DNA of 64,000 nucleotides from Chanos chanos. Its lineage: Eukaryota > Chordata > Actinopteri > Gonorynchiformes > Chanidae. The stretch is taken from NCBI RefSeq assembly GCF_902362185.1, contig NC_044497.1, positions 32,545,001 through 32,609,000 on the forward strand, in the 5' to 3' direction. The translations under genes and the position numbers were made by a program. The notes beneath the pieces were generated by a model that made no database searches, was not told the DNA's origin, and worked only from the letters and a program-made list of their open reading frames with translations. This document shows, piece by piece, positions 13,489-27,760 of the stretch; positions within the stretch are counted from its first letter, which is position 1, and each line of letters opens with the position of its first letter.

Positions 13489-15120
13489 CTATAAAAAAAA
13501 CAAAACAAGGATAGTGTCAGTGTAGGACTAAACGCACATCAAACAAAATGTTGTCTGAAACTACTGTAACTTATGTAACTGATGAGAGTGCAGAACATTA
13601 GCTAACGGGGCTCTATCCAGTTACAAACATTTTCTCATGCTTTGAAGAAAAAGAGAGAAAAGGCAAAAGGAACTAAAAGCCTGTAGTTCAGCTGTATGCA
13701 ACTGTTACATTCCTCAGCACTGTGTGGCGAATACAGTCCTGCTTCACAGACCAATTCCTCCCACACTGGCTGGGCAAGGAACTGGTGAGTCACAGCAAGA
13801 CAAATCAGCTCACAGGAATGAAAGGAGTCTGTGAATGGCAGCCATCAGAGCAGAACTCCAGTTCTGTTAAATTATGTGGATTTGTCATATTAAATATTTA
13901 TGTCCCTTTAAACTGGAACAAATTTATCACAGTTCCTAACTGAGAGCGCTAATGACACAGTTTTAACTTCTTTTCCAATCTAGTTTGTGGGGGTGACCCA
14001 ACTCTTGGTTGTAAATCTAGTCCTCTGTCTTGGTCCATGATTATGGATAATTTACCATCCTGTCATGGCTGTAAGGTGGACCAAAGTCAGGCCATGTTAA
14101 TCAACGGCAAAAAGTAGTCAAAGTCATGTACTGTGAGAGAGAAGAGCACTCAAACTGTCAAGTCTTGAATACTCAAGAGCCCACATTAAGAGCCTGTACT
14201 CTTGCATGGTACCATAGTCCCAGCCAGGCTGATTCACTAACATGACACAGTGACACCTCTAGCTGCCAGTCTTATCTGTAAATGAAAATTAGACAGAAAT
14301 TTCAATGTTTCTCTTTTCTCAATGTTTCTCTTTTAACTTTGGTAGGGCCATTGTGCATACTGACTCTTTGTCGTGCTAGAGTGTGGGGTGACAGAAATAC
14401 AATGAAACACCATGCACCCCTGGAGCAACATGGTTGGGGCACAACATCAGCACCCAGTAGAAGAGCTGAGATATTTGAGCTGGTGTGCCTGTAGTGTCCT
14501 AAAATGCCTCACCATGCAAACCAGCAACCGTTCAGTTCTTGATGTGGAGCGTTAACGCACTGGAGTACTGTTACTTTTTCCTTTATCATCTATGTGTAAA
14601 GCAATTTTACAAGAAACCAGACAGTTCCCTCCTCTTACAGAAGAGTAAATGTTTTTTTCCATTCCCTGCAGGAGCAAGTCCAATTTATTTTCGCTTCACT
14701 TCAAATATGACTAGGCTATCATCTTTTTTCTTATGAAACTAAATTGGCTGAACAGTAAGATTCAGCTAACTCTCACATGGCTGAGCAGATCTATGCACAA
14801 GACAGACCTATTAGGCCATCTAACCAATACTACAGAACACATGTATCCTAGTGGGAAATGCTGCCATGAACAAAGAAATGATTAATCAGTATTTAATTTA
14901 GTATTGGCGTCTGTTATTAATATTGGTAATGTTATGGATCTCATCGTTGTTTTCTTCATTCAGTAACGTCATCTCAACTTGGAGTTAGAAACAGAGATTC
15001 AAAGGACTGGAGGCAACCTCTCGCCACCTTCTTAATCTCTCCTGTTGCTAGGTGTCATTATAGAAATATATGTGTCAAAAGTTTCCTATTATATCTTATC
15101 AGTTTTCTGTTGGTTTATTT
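13489..15120. other. Non-coding stretch, arhgef10l first intron
   Basis: This is intronic DNA between the 5' UTR exon near 16.3 kb and the first coding exon. I see no supported exon, RNA gene or mobile element here. The short open frames lack splice signals or codon bias. Confidence 0.5.
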
Positions 15121-15129
15121 TTTTGTCAG

Positions 15130-15136
<7 letters not shown>

Positions 15137-15180
<44 letters not shown>
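15137..15180. repeat. (GA)n microsatellite
   Basis: This is an uninterrupted GA array of about 22 units. It lies just upstream of the interspersed repeat at 15285-15480. Confidence 0.9.
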
Positions 15181-15181
<1 letters not shown>

Positions 15182-15284
15182 CAGAGTTACAGTCCCTCTA
15201 CAACAGTCTGTAAAGGACTGTTAAAAACGTATTTAATGCGCTTGTAATGAAATATATTCCTACACACCCTTTAAAACACACACA

Positions 15285-15480
15285 CTTCTAGACTTTTAGA
15301 CACACTTCTAGACACACTTCTTGGACGCAGCACACTTCTAGACTTTTAATTCCCTGTTCAAACCAAATAGAAAAAGAAACACAACATGGAGCCTGGAGAG
15401 TCACATGTCATCCAGGGGAAAAAGGTGTGGTGAGAGGAGTCAAAGTGTTTTAAACAAAGATTGCCATGGTGACGCCCAGC
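15285..15480. repeat. Interspersed repeat copy 1 (unclassified)
   Basis: The segment shares ordered blocks with 39040-39180: a TTCTAGA start, AATTCCCTGTT, AAACAAATAGAAAA-like sequence, a CCAGGGG block followed by AAAA, GTG.GGTGAGAG-like sequence, and GTTTTAAACAA. Within it, the motif ACACTTCTAGAC is repeated several times near 15285-15340. Both copies sit next to a microsatellite. I cannot assign a family. A degenerate SINE or MITE is possible. Confidence 0.5.
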
Positions 15481-16290
15481 TTCACCCTCACATAAATAAC
15501 ACAGGCATTGCCGTGGACACGGACATAATGACTGAAACATCTGCATGTCCACACTTATTCACTACCCATGCCCACTCTTTTCACAAACACACTCTTTCTT
15601 TCTCTCACTCTACTCCTCTATTAACCACTGCGAACAATTGAGCTGGAGTGAAATACTGCACAACAAATAGGTGAAAGGTTTTTCTGAGACCATGTTCATT
15701 TGAAACATCTATTGAGGTGTCTTAATTACTGCATAGCTACTAAAGTTGTTTTGTTTTTTTTAGTTTTCAGTGCTCCTGCTCATATGAACACTAATGTTTT
15801 ACATCATGCCATGACTTCAATAAAACTCGATTAGCTACACAAGTTATGACTGGTTGAACATTAACACTTTATGATGTGACCAAGTTTATTTCCACAGAAA
15901 ACACATGACAAGGTTGATATTGTTTCATAACTGAAGGAGTGTAGAACAGAACATTTCTAACTGTTAATGGTTCTAAACCTGTAAACATGTAATGACAGAG
16001 TAATGGCACAGGGTAGGCTGTTTCAATTTGTCAGGTGTGTCATGCCACAACCCAAAATGTTTAGGCCAACGCAGAAATTATTAACCAGTAAGCATGGTTT
16101 GAGTTTAAAATTACATAAGGTCTCATCATTGATTCATAGCTCTTACTCTCAAAGAAGAGTGTTTCCTAACACTAAACAAGTGCTTCATCCTTCTCTGTGC
16201 CCCCCAAAGCTTACCCCCTTAGGAGATAAAACCTTTGTTAAACAGTGGTGATGCGGAGAGGGTGAGGCAATATGAACAATAGATTCTTAC

Positions 16291-16420
16291 CTTTTGTTCC
16301 AAAGGACAGCCTCTCACTCAGAAGTAACGACAATCGTCTACAGATTTCAGTGTAGGCAAAGTTACACTCAGTGCTGTTAAAATAATCTTGTTTTCATGTC
16401 TACACCCATTTTAGTGCAGA
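16291..16420 (-). other. arhgef10l: Probable 5' UTR exon of arhgef10l
   Basis: On the minus strand, sequence ending GGAACAAAAG is followed by gtaagaatc, a strong donor. No long open frame crosses it, so I take it as a leader exon spliced to the acceptor at 13488 ahead of the first coding ATG. The upstream edge is approximate. Confidence 0.45.
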
Positions 16421-16599
16421 GAAGCCTTCAGTGATCCAAGATTTGCTGAGCCAGTCCTTTCCTCCTCTTCAGAGGTTCAGACAGAGAGAGGAGCAATTCA
16501 CCAGTGTTTACCTTCCCACAAGAAGCCAGTCCCAAAGGGTTGTTGTACACAAGCTGTCACTTCAACTCTCAGGATCAGAAAACTCATCTCTTTCCATTC

Positions 16600-16830
16600 T
16601 TTTTCCTCTATCCCTCCCTTTTCTCTTCCTTTCCTTCCCTCCCCCTGCAGCAAAACAGTCACAGCCTCAGACTACCGCATGCAAATATTCTAAATCTCCA
16701 CCAGCCAATACCAGGCCGCTCAGCGTAGACCTCCACCAATCACAGCAAGAGCATATATCCAAGGCTGGTTGGCTGAGCCAGGAAAAGTGGAGGGAGAAGG
16801 GAAAGAAAGAGATATGAAGGGATTGGGAAA
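16600..16830 (-). promoter_or_regulatory. Candidate arhgef10l promoter region
   Basis: Two CCAAT boxes on the plus strand (16705-16709 and 16736-16740) and a pyrimidine-rich tract lie just upstream of the presumed leader exon. No TATA box is in a clear position. The assignment rests on position and these motifs only. Confidence 0.3.
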
Positions 16831-17600
16831 GGTTGTTGGCAAATTTAGGAATACACATATCCCATTTTAACTGAATTTGAACCATAAGACAAATAATCAT
16901 TCACAGCTCTACTTATCTCTTTGCACATGATTTTCTTTTACTGTTATCTATTACTACTATTACTACTATCTACTATTTATATTTATTCATAGCAAAAAAA
17001 TCAAAGTAAAAAATGGTTAACGAATTGCTTAGTTCAAATTACCCCCCCCCCCCAAAAAAAGTTACCAGTGTCATTACATTAATGTTATTCCTATTTTTCT
17101 GTAAAATAGCCAGAATCATTAACATTAAGCTTCTGAAGTTATCTTATCATAAGCGACAAGTTACTGTGAGATATCCATGTATAATAAAAGTTATTATTTA
17201 GTGCCATTCTGTCACAGGCAGACTATGACCCTCTATTTGTACTGTTACACACTATCAAATCATTCTGGTTCATACTTTGCATGGTTTTGATGAAAGGGGA
17301 AGAGGGAAAGCATGCTAATTATCTTATGCATCTGCTGCTGCCTTTTGACTATATGCCTCTGAACCTCTTGAACTCGCTCCACCACATCCTGTAAAAAGCT
17401 ATGTACAGTTTAAAGATGAACCTTCTTCAGCAGCTACTCCAGTGAAAGAAATGACAATGACTCCCTTCGTTCTCTGTCTGCTATGTGTGGTTTTGGGAGG
17501 AGGTCCACTCCTCTCTGGTGCCATTGTCAGCTGCAGCTTTATACATCACTGAGGAGACAACGGGAATGAGCACAAACACTGTGAGCAAAACAGCCACGGT
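16831..17600. other. Intergenic, between arhgef10l and rcc2
   Basis: This stretch lies between the two divergently transcribed genes. It is AT-rich, with a C-run near 17042-17053. I see no supported gene in it. Confidence 0.5.
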
Positions 17601-17623
17601 TCATTGAACTTGAAAATGTGTAA

Positions 17624-17625
17624 AT

Positions 17626-17691
<66 letters not shown>
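17624..17691. repeat. (TC)n(CA)n compound microsatellite
   Basis: A TC array passes into a long CA array of about 24 units. The open frames across it on both strands are repeat artefacts. Confidence 0.9.
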
Positions 17692-17694
<3 letters not shown>

Positions 17695-17699
17695 TCTGT

Positions 17700-19234
17700 C
17701 AAAAACAGCAAATTTTAAAAACAAAGTTTAAAGATTGTGACATTCCTAGTTTAGGAGAATATGGTCATAAAATATTCATTGTGCAGTCATACTATTTTCC
17801 CTCGCCGTTCTTTTTCTTTTCCATCCCTTTCCCTTCTCACCGCGAAATCTGGTGAAAACAAAGTTGGTTGTGTAAACCCTCCTACTCACCAGGGGGCGAT
17901 ATACAATTTTTATTTTATGCTTTTTTTCAAGAATTTTAGTAGTCCTCCCATCCTCCGTGTGTTTCTGTTTTGTAGGCTGGCTACAATCTGTGCTATGACA
18001 CATCTCGGCACATATTTACATTTTAACAAAAAAGACAGACGACGAGGGGGGAGGGCTTATTGCCATATAGACCTCCCTTCTTACAAGGCAATCCATTTAC
18101 GGGTCCAGCATTCTCAGACAAACTTTGTCCAGGTAAAATAACCTATTAGATTCTCCTATAATGTTTTGTGTTTTGTATTACAACAGCATAGAACTTCAAA
18201 TCCTCAGGAAAAGTTTAGTGCATAGGAAGTTTATTGATGTTCTGGTTACTTGTATCCCCATCAAGCTAGGTAGCTACTTCCCGGTTTCGACGATTGACTG
18301 TAATTTAATGAATGTAGACTGCACCCACGTGGTTTGATGGAGGAGACTGCAGATTCTTTTGTTCCAAATCAATCAAAAAAACGAGGAAGACGGACAGACA
18401 TGAGTGGAGCATCAGAATCAGGAAATCTATAGCTAGTTGTATAGCATATCACATTTCCACGTTTCCAATAGCAATTTAACAACGTTAGATTATTTATTTC
18501 AGTTTCAACTGAAAGTGTCTTGATAAGAGAAGTGAAAAAAGTTTTTCATACGTAAGTTATGTTGTCTCCGTGTTTATGGCCATGGCTTTGTTGAATTTTT
18601 TATCCAGGTCGCTAACATGGCTAAGTTGGCGTGAACGGATTTTGGTGAATTTAATGTTTTGATGAACTAAGACTTGATAGCCACAAGGAGAGTGTGGCGG
18701 TACTCATAAGAAATGTTTTAATCTTTGATACGCTCGATGAATTGCTGCGTTTAATAACTGCTCAAGGGGCCGTTAAAGGTTCCATGGCTGGCTAAGCTCA
18801 CAGTTAGCTTGGGGAGAGGACTGTTAGCGGCGCTAGTTTGCTAACCAGCTGCGTACAAAATACAACAAAGAAACAAATGGACTCAACCGTGAGGAATCTG
18901 CCGTAGTCACGCCATCGGCAGGATGATTCTTTTGTTGTACGGTGGCTAGCTAGCGTAGCCAACGGTACCAAATTAAAATGTCTTGTACACTTCTTTAGAA
19001 ACCGTGGATTACAAGATCGGGTTTTAATAAATAGTATTGAAATGCCCAGTGTATTCGTTGGGTCAGTGTATCGGCAAACACGGAATAACGACACTAAGCC
19101 TTAGTTGTATCTTCTTAAATGTACCTTTCGTCGACAGAGCTTCAAATCACAACAGTTAGTATATTAACTGTAAGCTCTCTCGGTTCTGTATTTGAGTTAG
19201 TTTGTTTTCTGTAGTCCCGGTGGTGCTTGCACCG

Positions 19235-19286
<52 letters not shown>

Positions 19287-19660
19287 TGTTCGTGTATGTG
19301 TGTGTGGCTCAGATGTCTTCCGCGGTGTTCCGAACTAAAGTGATGAACGAAACCTTTCGTGCGCTCCCAAACATATTACCTTTTTTCTTCAGCAACATTT
19401 TTTTCCTATAGCAACTCTCTGGGAATGATTGGATAAGCAGTTTGTTTTTAAGTCATACCTACAGTAGCAGTTATTTTAGGCAAAGAATTTGATATGATTT
19501 GATGAAAAATGGTCATGGAATTGGATTCTTCATGGTTTTTAAAATGAAGGCATAACATCAAAAGAATGGTGAATTGAAGATTTAATGTAGCCATGATGAA
19601 AATCATTTATATTAATTATTGAATTCCTGCAATTAAGTAGTATTTTTCCCCCACTCAGAA
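17700..19660. other. rcc2 upstream region and leader intron
   Basis: The first coding exon of rcc2 begins at an acceptor (ccccactcag before base 19660), so at least one non-coding leader exon must lie upstream, somewhere in this stretch. Possible donors are TTGTCCAG followed by gtaaaa at about 18132 and a gtaagt near 18552. I cannot choose between them. I see no other gene here. Confidence 0.45.
19237..19284. repeat. (GT)n microsatellite
   Basis: This is an array of about 23 GT units in the presumed leader intron of rcc2. GTGTATGTGTGTG continues after a short break. Confidence 0.9.
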
Positions 19661-19672
19661 ATCTCATCTACA

Positions 19673-22600
19673 ATGCCCCGCAAGAAGGTGACAGATGTTT
19701 CTGGGAATGGAGGCTTGAAGAGGAAGAGGGGAGGTGGCAGGAAGAAAGACCGGGACTTCAGCAGTGATGATGAGTTTGATGACTATGATCAGGAAAACAC
19801 AAAGAAACCAGGGAAACCAGCATCGAAGTCTGGCCTCCAACCAGTCACTGTGGCTGAGGACGTGAAGGAGAAGATTGTAAGGCATTACCAAAACACAGTT
19901 ACTACATGACCGTTAAGTTTGTACGATCATTATCTCAGAAATATAAGTAGACATAAGATGTATTTTTGATGGAGGTGTATGGATATGCATCATGTCTGTA
20001 CAAACGTATCTTAATGTTTACTATAACGTCTGCAGAAACTTGAGGTTCCTAAAGTCAAAGGTCAGCTTCTCATCTTTGGGGCCACCAACTGGGATTTGAT
20101 TGGTCGTAAGGAAGTGCCAAAACAACAAGGTACAATCCCTCCTCCTTTACACTCTTATCTGCACTTACTTGAAAAATATTGTATACACAGTGGTAATGCT
20201 TCAGCTGAGAGTGCCTTAAAAAAGCAAGCTAATTTGAGTGCTGCCTCAGCACAGAAACATGCTGGCTGTGAATTGCAGCTATAGTTCAGTAGGAGGCGAG
20301 GTTAACATTGATTGTTAGTAAGACTGGCATTGTGGGTTTGTCATTAGTTGGGAGCTGGCTCCCACAACTGTATTGTAACAGCTATGCTATGTCTGTGTAG
20401 GCTGTGGTCTGCCTGGATCAATAAGGGATTGATCTGTAACATGGCAGCTGTAGCTGGGTCACAGACTCCCTTAAGTAGTCATGGAGACCAAGATTTATAA
20501 GCAGCACTTTATACCGTGATGCTGTTCTTTGCTCCTGCATTTTGATACAGTTTGTTCTCATTTAAATGTCGAGTTCTGGTGCCCTTCAGCTCAAATGCAT
20601 TGCGTTGTGAAGCACTGTCCTGTGGCTTTTTGGATCTTATTGTGTGTGTGTGTGAATGACAGCGGCCTACAGGAATCTGGGGCAGAATCTGTGGGGGCCA
20701 CACCGTTACGGCTGTCTGAATGACGTGCAGGTGAGCAGTGTGGTGTCAGGACCCTGTGCAGCACACAGCTTGCTCATCACAACCGAGGGAAAACTCTGGA
20801 GCTGGGGTGAGTCTCCCCACACTGACTGTATAGTCTAATTTCACCTGATTGTCCATCCTTATTCTTCATTCAGTACGATTTTACACAGATTCCATAGGAG
20901 GAAATGCTCTCAGAGAAAATCAAGCTTATTTCATATGTACTCCTCAATGGGGAGAAGCAGCTGTAGCAGGAAGTGTTAACAAATACAGATACAGTTCTTC
21001 TATGAGCCGGTAATGACTGATCAACACTCCTCTTCCCGCATCTCTCACTAAGGTCGCAATGAGAAAGGGCAGTTGGGCCACGGTGACACCAAACGTCTGG
21101 AGGCTCCAAAGCTGATCGAGGCCTTGGGGGAGGAGGTCATCGTAGCTGCGGCTTGTGGGCGGAACCACACCCTTGCCTTAACGGGTAAGTGTTTCATATT
21201 GCATCTTAACAAGCTGTTGTTCTTGGCCTGTTGTGCTCACACTTCCACTCTTCCACAGAAAATGGTGTGGTGTACTCGGTTGGAGAGAATAAATTGGGTC
21301 AACTCGGTCAGGGCAACCAGACAGATGCTGTTCTCAGCCCAGCCCCAGTAAGTCACTTCTTTTTAATGTTACCTGCCTGATTTATCATGCTCAAACATGT
21401 ATTGATATCCTCAGTTTGTCTCATATTTATGTGAACATTCTAATAATGTAAATGCACATTATCACCTCTCCAGACATATTACGTTGCTTAACATGCCTTA
21501 AAGACAGATGCCCTGCTTTGTGTACAACTCTGTGAGTATGTGTAGTGTTCTTAGGCTGGGTGTTTTTGTTTTGTGCACAGATTCAGTACAATGGGCAGCC
21601 TCTGGTGAAAGTGGCTTGCGGAGCAGAGTTCAGTATGGTGGTGGACTGTAAGGGAAATCTCTACTCCTTTGGCTGCCCAGAGTACGGCCAGTTAGGTACG
21701 TACATGCACTCCACTGACACTGACTGACTGTGGGCTGTGGAAGCCTCTAACCATCTTTGACAGTCTCATTTGGTGTCTCTCAAATCCAGGGCATAACTCT
21801 GACGGGAAATTCATTGCTCGAGCTCAGCGCATCGAGTTTGACTGCGAGCTGATCCCGCGACGAGTGGCCATCTTCATCGAAAAAACGAAAGATGGTCAAG
21901 TGATGCCTGTGCCCAACGTCGTGGCTCGAGATGTGGCCTGTGGTGCCAATCACACTGTAAGTTGCTAAGCAACCTGTCTCTTTTAACCCATTAAGGCCGG
22001 ATGCAACATTTGTGCGATCCTTTTAAGACCTTGTGCGAAGTTTGCACTCGTCTCCCTTTAGAGTCGGATGTGACATGAGTGTGTTTTAGATGACGTGGTG
22101 TGTTCAAGACCTGTGACTGATGAAACGCATCTGATTCACTGAAATACATGTGGGGGTGGGGAAATGCTTGTTTTCATTTGTTTGTTTGTTTTCAGCATGA
22201 AATGCTTTGCTTGTTTTCCTGAGCGAGGGGAGCGCATCAGTGTCTCTCCCCTCGCTCAGGTCGTCAGCCGTCGTCACTGTCTGAAGCGCAACTTTAGAAA
22301 GACTAAGACGGGCTAAAAATAAACAAAGTATTTCGCCTTCCCTGCATGTATTTCAGCGAATCACAATGCATTTCATTTACGGATCTTGAAAACGATGACA
22401 TCATCTAAAACTCACTCACATCGCGTCGGGCTCTAAAGGTAGAAGCATGCAAACGTTGCACACGGTCTTAAAGGGGTCACGCAAATGTTGCATCTGGCCT
22501 TAATAGGTTAAAGGTCCATTTTGATCCATTTTAAAGCAGAATGTAAATTTTGATCTATTTGAGAACCATTGCCCTTAAAATGAAGGTATTTTGAAAGAAA

Positions 22601-23770
22601 CACATTAACTAGTGAAATTGGATTTTTTTTCTGTGTCGGTGTACACAGCTGGTGCTGGATTCGCAGAAACGCGTGTTCTCCTGGGGTTTCGGGGGTTATG
22701 GCCGTCTTGGCCACACGGAGCAGAAAGATGAAATGGTTCCTCGTTTGGTCAAGCTCTTTGACTTCCCTGGTCGTGGGGCAACCCAAATATACTGTGGATA
22801 TCAGTGCTCGTTCGCTGTCAGTGAGACAGGTAAAATGTGATCCTCTCTCAGAGTAGGCTTATGTAAATTTATTTAAAGTTATTTAAATCTTCCATGTGTT
22901 TTTCATTATTACTGCTTTGTTGCTCATGCTGCTCTCAGTTTTACATGATCCTGTACAAGTTATGTTTCTTACCCTCTCTTTCAGGTGGCTTGTTTTTCTG
23001 GGGTGTAACAAACACTTCTCGTGAGTCCACCATGTACCCCAAAGCTGTGCAGGACCTCTGTGGCTGGAAGATCCGTAGTCTGGCCTGTGGGTATGTGTTC
23101 ACCGTTCACCATCTTTCCATTCAGGATATCTCTGAATGATGTGTTCCACTCAGTGTAAACGTTTGAAGTTGGAATAGTGTCCAGCTGTAATGTCATTGTT
23201 TGTATTTGATGGGACATTAGTTGTCGCTGTTTCTTTTCTGAATTGACCTGAGCATTATCGTTAATGTGCACATGCTGGTTATTTTCAGTAAGAGCAGTAT
23301 CATCATTGCAGCAGATGAGAGCACCATAAGCTGGGGTCCATCTCCCACATTTGGAGAGCTGGTATGTATGAATGACAGTTTCCACAGTCTGTAATATAAC
23401 ATAAAGTATGCAGTCTGTAACTTAACATACAGCACGCTTATTAAAAGAGAAAACTTGTCATTGATGAACTAAGCCAGAACGTGTGTTTTGAAGGGATATG
23501 GTGATAACAAACCCAAGTCCTCCACCACTGCTCAGGAGGTCAAAACTCTGGATGGGGTTTATTCAGAACAGGTGAGTGGTATTTGCAGAAAACTTATCAT
23601 AAGTGGTGCTGCTTGAAAACGCGTGAGATGAGACGCCACAGTTTGCCAATGCTTTGTTGTTTTAGGTGGTGATGGGCTACTCACACTCGCTTGTTATCGC
23701 CCGCCAAGAGACAGAGCAGGAGAAAGAAAGGCTCAAGAAGCTGCCAGAATACAATCCACGCACTCTCTGA
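19673..23770 (+). CDS. rcc2: Regulator of chromosome condensation 2 (RCC1-like beta-propeller)
   Basis: RCC2 is an RCC1-like seven-bladed propeller protein that binds Rac1 and Arf6 and works with the chromosomal passenger complex at centromeres and the midzone. Coding exons are 19673-19876, 20036-20129, 20663-20806, 21053-21184, 21259-21347, 21581-21695, 21790-21956, 22649-22829, 22985-23090, 23289-23361, 23494-23571 and 23666-23770. All have GT-AG borders and compatible phases, giving 495 residues (human is 522). The N-terminus is basic and acidic by turns (GLKRKRGGGRKKDRDF, likely a nuclear signal, then SSDDEFDDYD). RCC1-type blades follow, with RNEKGQLGHGD, GENKLGQLGQGN, GCPEYGQLGHNSDGK and GFGGYGRLGH. 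The C-terminus is LPEYNPRTL. The start is the first ATG after the acceptor. The 3' UTR runs to an AATAAA at 24735. Confidence 0.96.
21987..22507. mobile_element. piggyBac-like non-autonomous palindromic element (MITE)
   Basis: The element lies in the rcc2 intron between the exons at 21790-21956 and 22649-22829. It is bordered by TTAA on both sides (21983-21986 and 22508-22511), the target duplication used by piggyBac. Its ends are inverted: CCCATTAAGGCCGGATGCAA at the left matches CCTATTAAGGCCAGATGCAA read in from the right, and similarity extends about 45 bases. A central perfect 15-bp stem, CCTGAGCGAGGGGAG at 22218-22232, pairs with 22246-22260. There is no open frame, so any transposase would be supplied in trans. 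Confidence 0.75.
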
Positions 23771-24755
23771 TTGGATAAGACCTCCTGACCAATCCCTTGT
23801 TTTCTTCGGAGGCATCTGATTCCGTTCAGAATGCGTCTGCTCACTAGGTCACATGTGTAGAGTCATGATCGGGATGGGTATGGGTGGGATGGGTTTTCAT
23901 TGAAAAAAACATCGGGAAACAAACACATCAATTTGGACTGAACTGGGAAAGGAAGCTGCAATAACTGATCTGTGTGAGCTGGAACTCCTGGATTGCAGGT
24001 GCTTTGCCACATTGCACCTGTTACTTATTTTACAGTAACTACAGCTGGGAGGGAACTGCACAAGTTTCCCCCCCAAGCACTTACTCGTCATTCGATTTTT
24101 ACTCCTTCCTTCAACATTCCAAAAGGACGTTTCATTCAATCATTTTTTTGTGTGTCTGTATTTCTTTCAAGTTGGCTTTGATAACGGTTTGTTTTCTGTA
24201 TTTTCCAAATAATTGGTGCTACATTAGTCTGAATTGGACTCATAGACATGCAAGGGTCACTAAAAAGACCAACACTCCATATTTGTGCCTTTTTAGTGAT
24301 GTATGTCCATCTATGGCTGATTTTATTTTCCAAAGACACACATCATTGTTTTTGTTCTGTTCTTTTGGGTCTCAAGGACTGTAGCAGTATTTCTGTGTTT
24401 TCAGTGTATGCAGTCAGTTCATGCAAACAGGATTTAAGAAAAATTACTGTACCACCATCCTGTGTTTGCCATTGTCTGGAATGTAGTTTCATTCCCCTGT
24501 TTGCCATCATTAAATACCTGTGTTTAAGTCTTTGTGTGAAGTCACGAGGTGTCTTCGTGCTGGAATGTCGGCTAAACGATTAGACACCTGATTTTTGTAA
24601 ACATCACTGGGGAAAAAAAATAATCTTACGGTTTATGTATAGATCCCTGAACTGTATTTTGTTTTGATGGGATATACTCGGGGATCAAAAAGCCCATTCC
24701 TTTTTCAATTTCTAAATTTTTTCATGAAAAGTTAAATAAAGGTTCTTGTAAATTG
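23771..24755 (+). other. rcc2: rcc2 3' UTR
   Basis: This untranslated stretch follows the TGA. AATAAA lies at 24735-24740, followed by TTCTTGTAAATTGGG, the probable cleavage site. The short open frames inside it have no family match. Confidence 0.7.
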
Positions 24756-25126
24756 GGTTTATTTTCATGTCTGTTTTTCTTTTTGGTTCTTTATGCTACA
24801 TCTCTACTTTCTATCACAGTATGAATTTTCATCCAAGAACATTTGTGTGCCAGTGCTCTTGAAGACTATCAACATATACCTTTTCAGATAATCAATACAG
24901 TGACAATCTCAACAATTAATGGGTACAATTACAGGCTGTCTCGTTTTCTATAAACTTTCAGCCCTTTAAAGGTCTTATGGAGTCAAACAGCTCCTTTAAT
25001 TTTTTGTTTTTTCAAATATAAGGACTACAACACATGAAATGCAAGGATATGGTTTAGTCATATAAGAACAATGCACGTGGACAAAAAATGACTTTTGTAA
25101 GAGATTAAAATCCAGAATATTGAAAA

Positions 25127-25132
25127 TTTATT
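25127..25132 (-). terminator. rpl22: rpl22 polyadenylation signal
   Basis: AATAAA on the minus strand lies about 30 bases past the rpl22 stop. That short 3' UTR is typical of ribosomal protein genes. Confidence 0.7.
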
Positions 25133-25159
25133 CAAATATACAAAATAAAAACAAACAGT

Positions 25160-27071
<1,912 letters not shown>

Positions 27072-27074
27072 GGC

Positions 27075-27105
27075 GAAAAAATAATCGCAGAAAGGAAGAA
27101 AAATC
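27075..27105 (-). promoter_or_regulatory. rpl22: rpl22 transcription start with 5' TOP-like tract
   Basis: On the minus strand the leader just before the ATG contains TTTTTCTTCCTTTCTGCG, a pyrimidine tract as found at the cap site of vertebrate ribosomal protein mRNAs (5' TOP, mTOR/LARP1 control). The exact cap nucleotide cannot be read from the sequence. Confidence 0.55.
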
Positions 27106-27250
27106 AAATGCGCAGGCGTATAACACCAGCCTGTCTAATGGAGTGCTGATCTAATCGATGTACTCACTGTATTGAACTTTGATGAAATTTGACTCTGTCT
27201 GTTTGTAATGCTCCTCATCTCAGATACTGTTTCGTTAAATAGTTAGCTAG

Positions 27251-27290
27251 TCAGTCAGTCAGTCAGTCAGTTAGTTAGCTAGTTAGTTGT
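27251..27290. repeat. (GTCA)n/(GTTA)n tetranucleotide repeat
   Basis: GTCAGTCAGTCAGTCAGTCA is followed by GTTAGTTAGCTAGTTAGTT. It lies between the rpl22 and rnf207 start regions. Confidence 0.8.
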
Positions 27291-27599
27291 CTAAACCATA
27301 AAACGTTGCAAAAATATTGTCCTTTCTACACTAACATGTCCAGAAAGAAAGAATCTGAATAATGAGCAGCACTGTTGGCTGGCAAGCAATGCAAACCAAA
27401 AGAGAATTAATGAGTTAAGATCGCTTTTCGCTGCACACGATGCATAACATTTGTGAAAGGACATAATTCCACCCTAATAAAGCATTTGAGCTCACTGAGA
27501 AAAGAGTGAGAGAGGTATTGGAGTGTAATATTATTTTTATCACTTGCTGATAGCATGACAGTGTTTGGTTTGTCTTTTGCCACTAGAACATGTTTACAG

Positions 27600-27760
27600 T
27601 TTCCCCAGCAGACCCCCCTCTACAGTACCACTCTCGTACTGTGCCGCTGTGTGAGTCCACTCTTCCTGTGACGTCAGAGACGTATCTGCATCAAGGCAGA
27701 GACTCAGACCTCTACATGGCATTCATTCCTGCCTGGGACAACAGATAGGACACAAGCAGG
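27600..27760 (+). promoter_or_regulatory. rnf207: Candidate rnf207 leader exon and CRE-type site
   Basis: A full palindromic CRE, TGACGTCA, lies at 27669-27676. Sequence ending CAAGCAGG and followed by gtaactg at 27761 is a likely donor for a non-coding leader spliced to the acceptor at 28063. The transcription start is not visible, and the leader edges are approximate. Confidence 0.4.

Noticed and set aside
17761-18141. 126-codon open frame upstream of rcc2 ending near a donor-like gtaaaa
   Set aside because: No recognisable protein. At most the end is part of a non-coding leader exon.
20290-20510. Possible H/ACA snoRNA in an rcc2 intron
   Set aside because: Some hairpin potential, but I could not find correctly placed H and ACA boxes.
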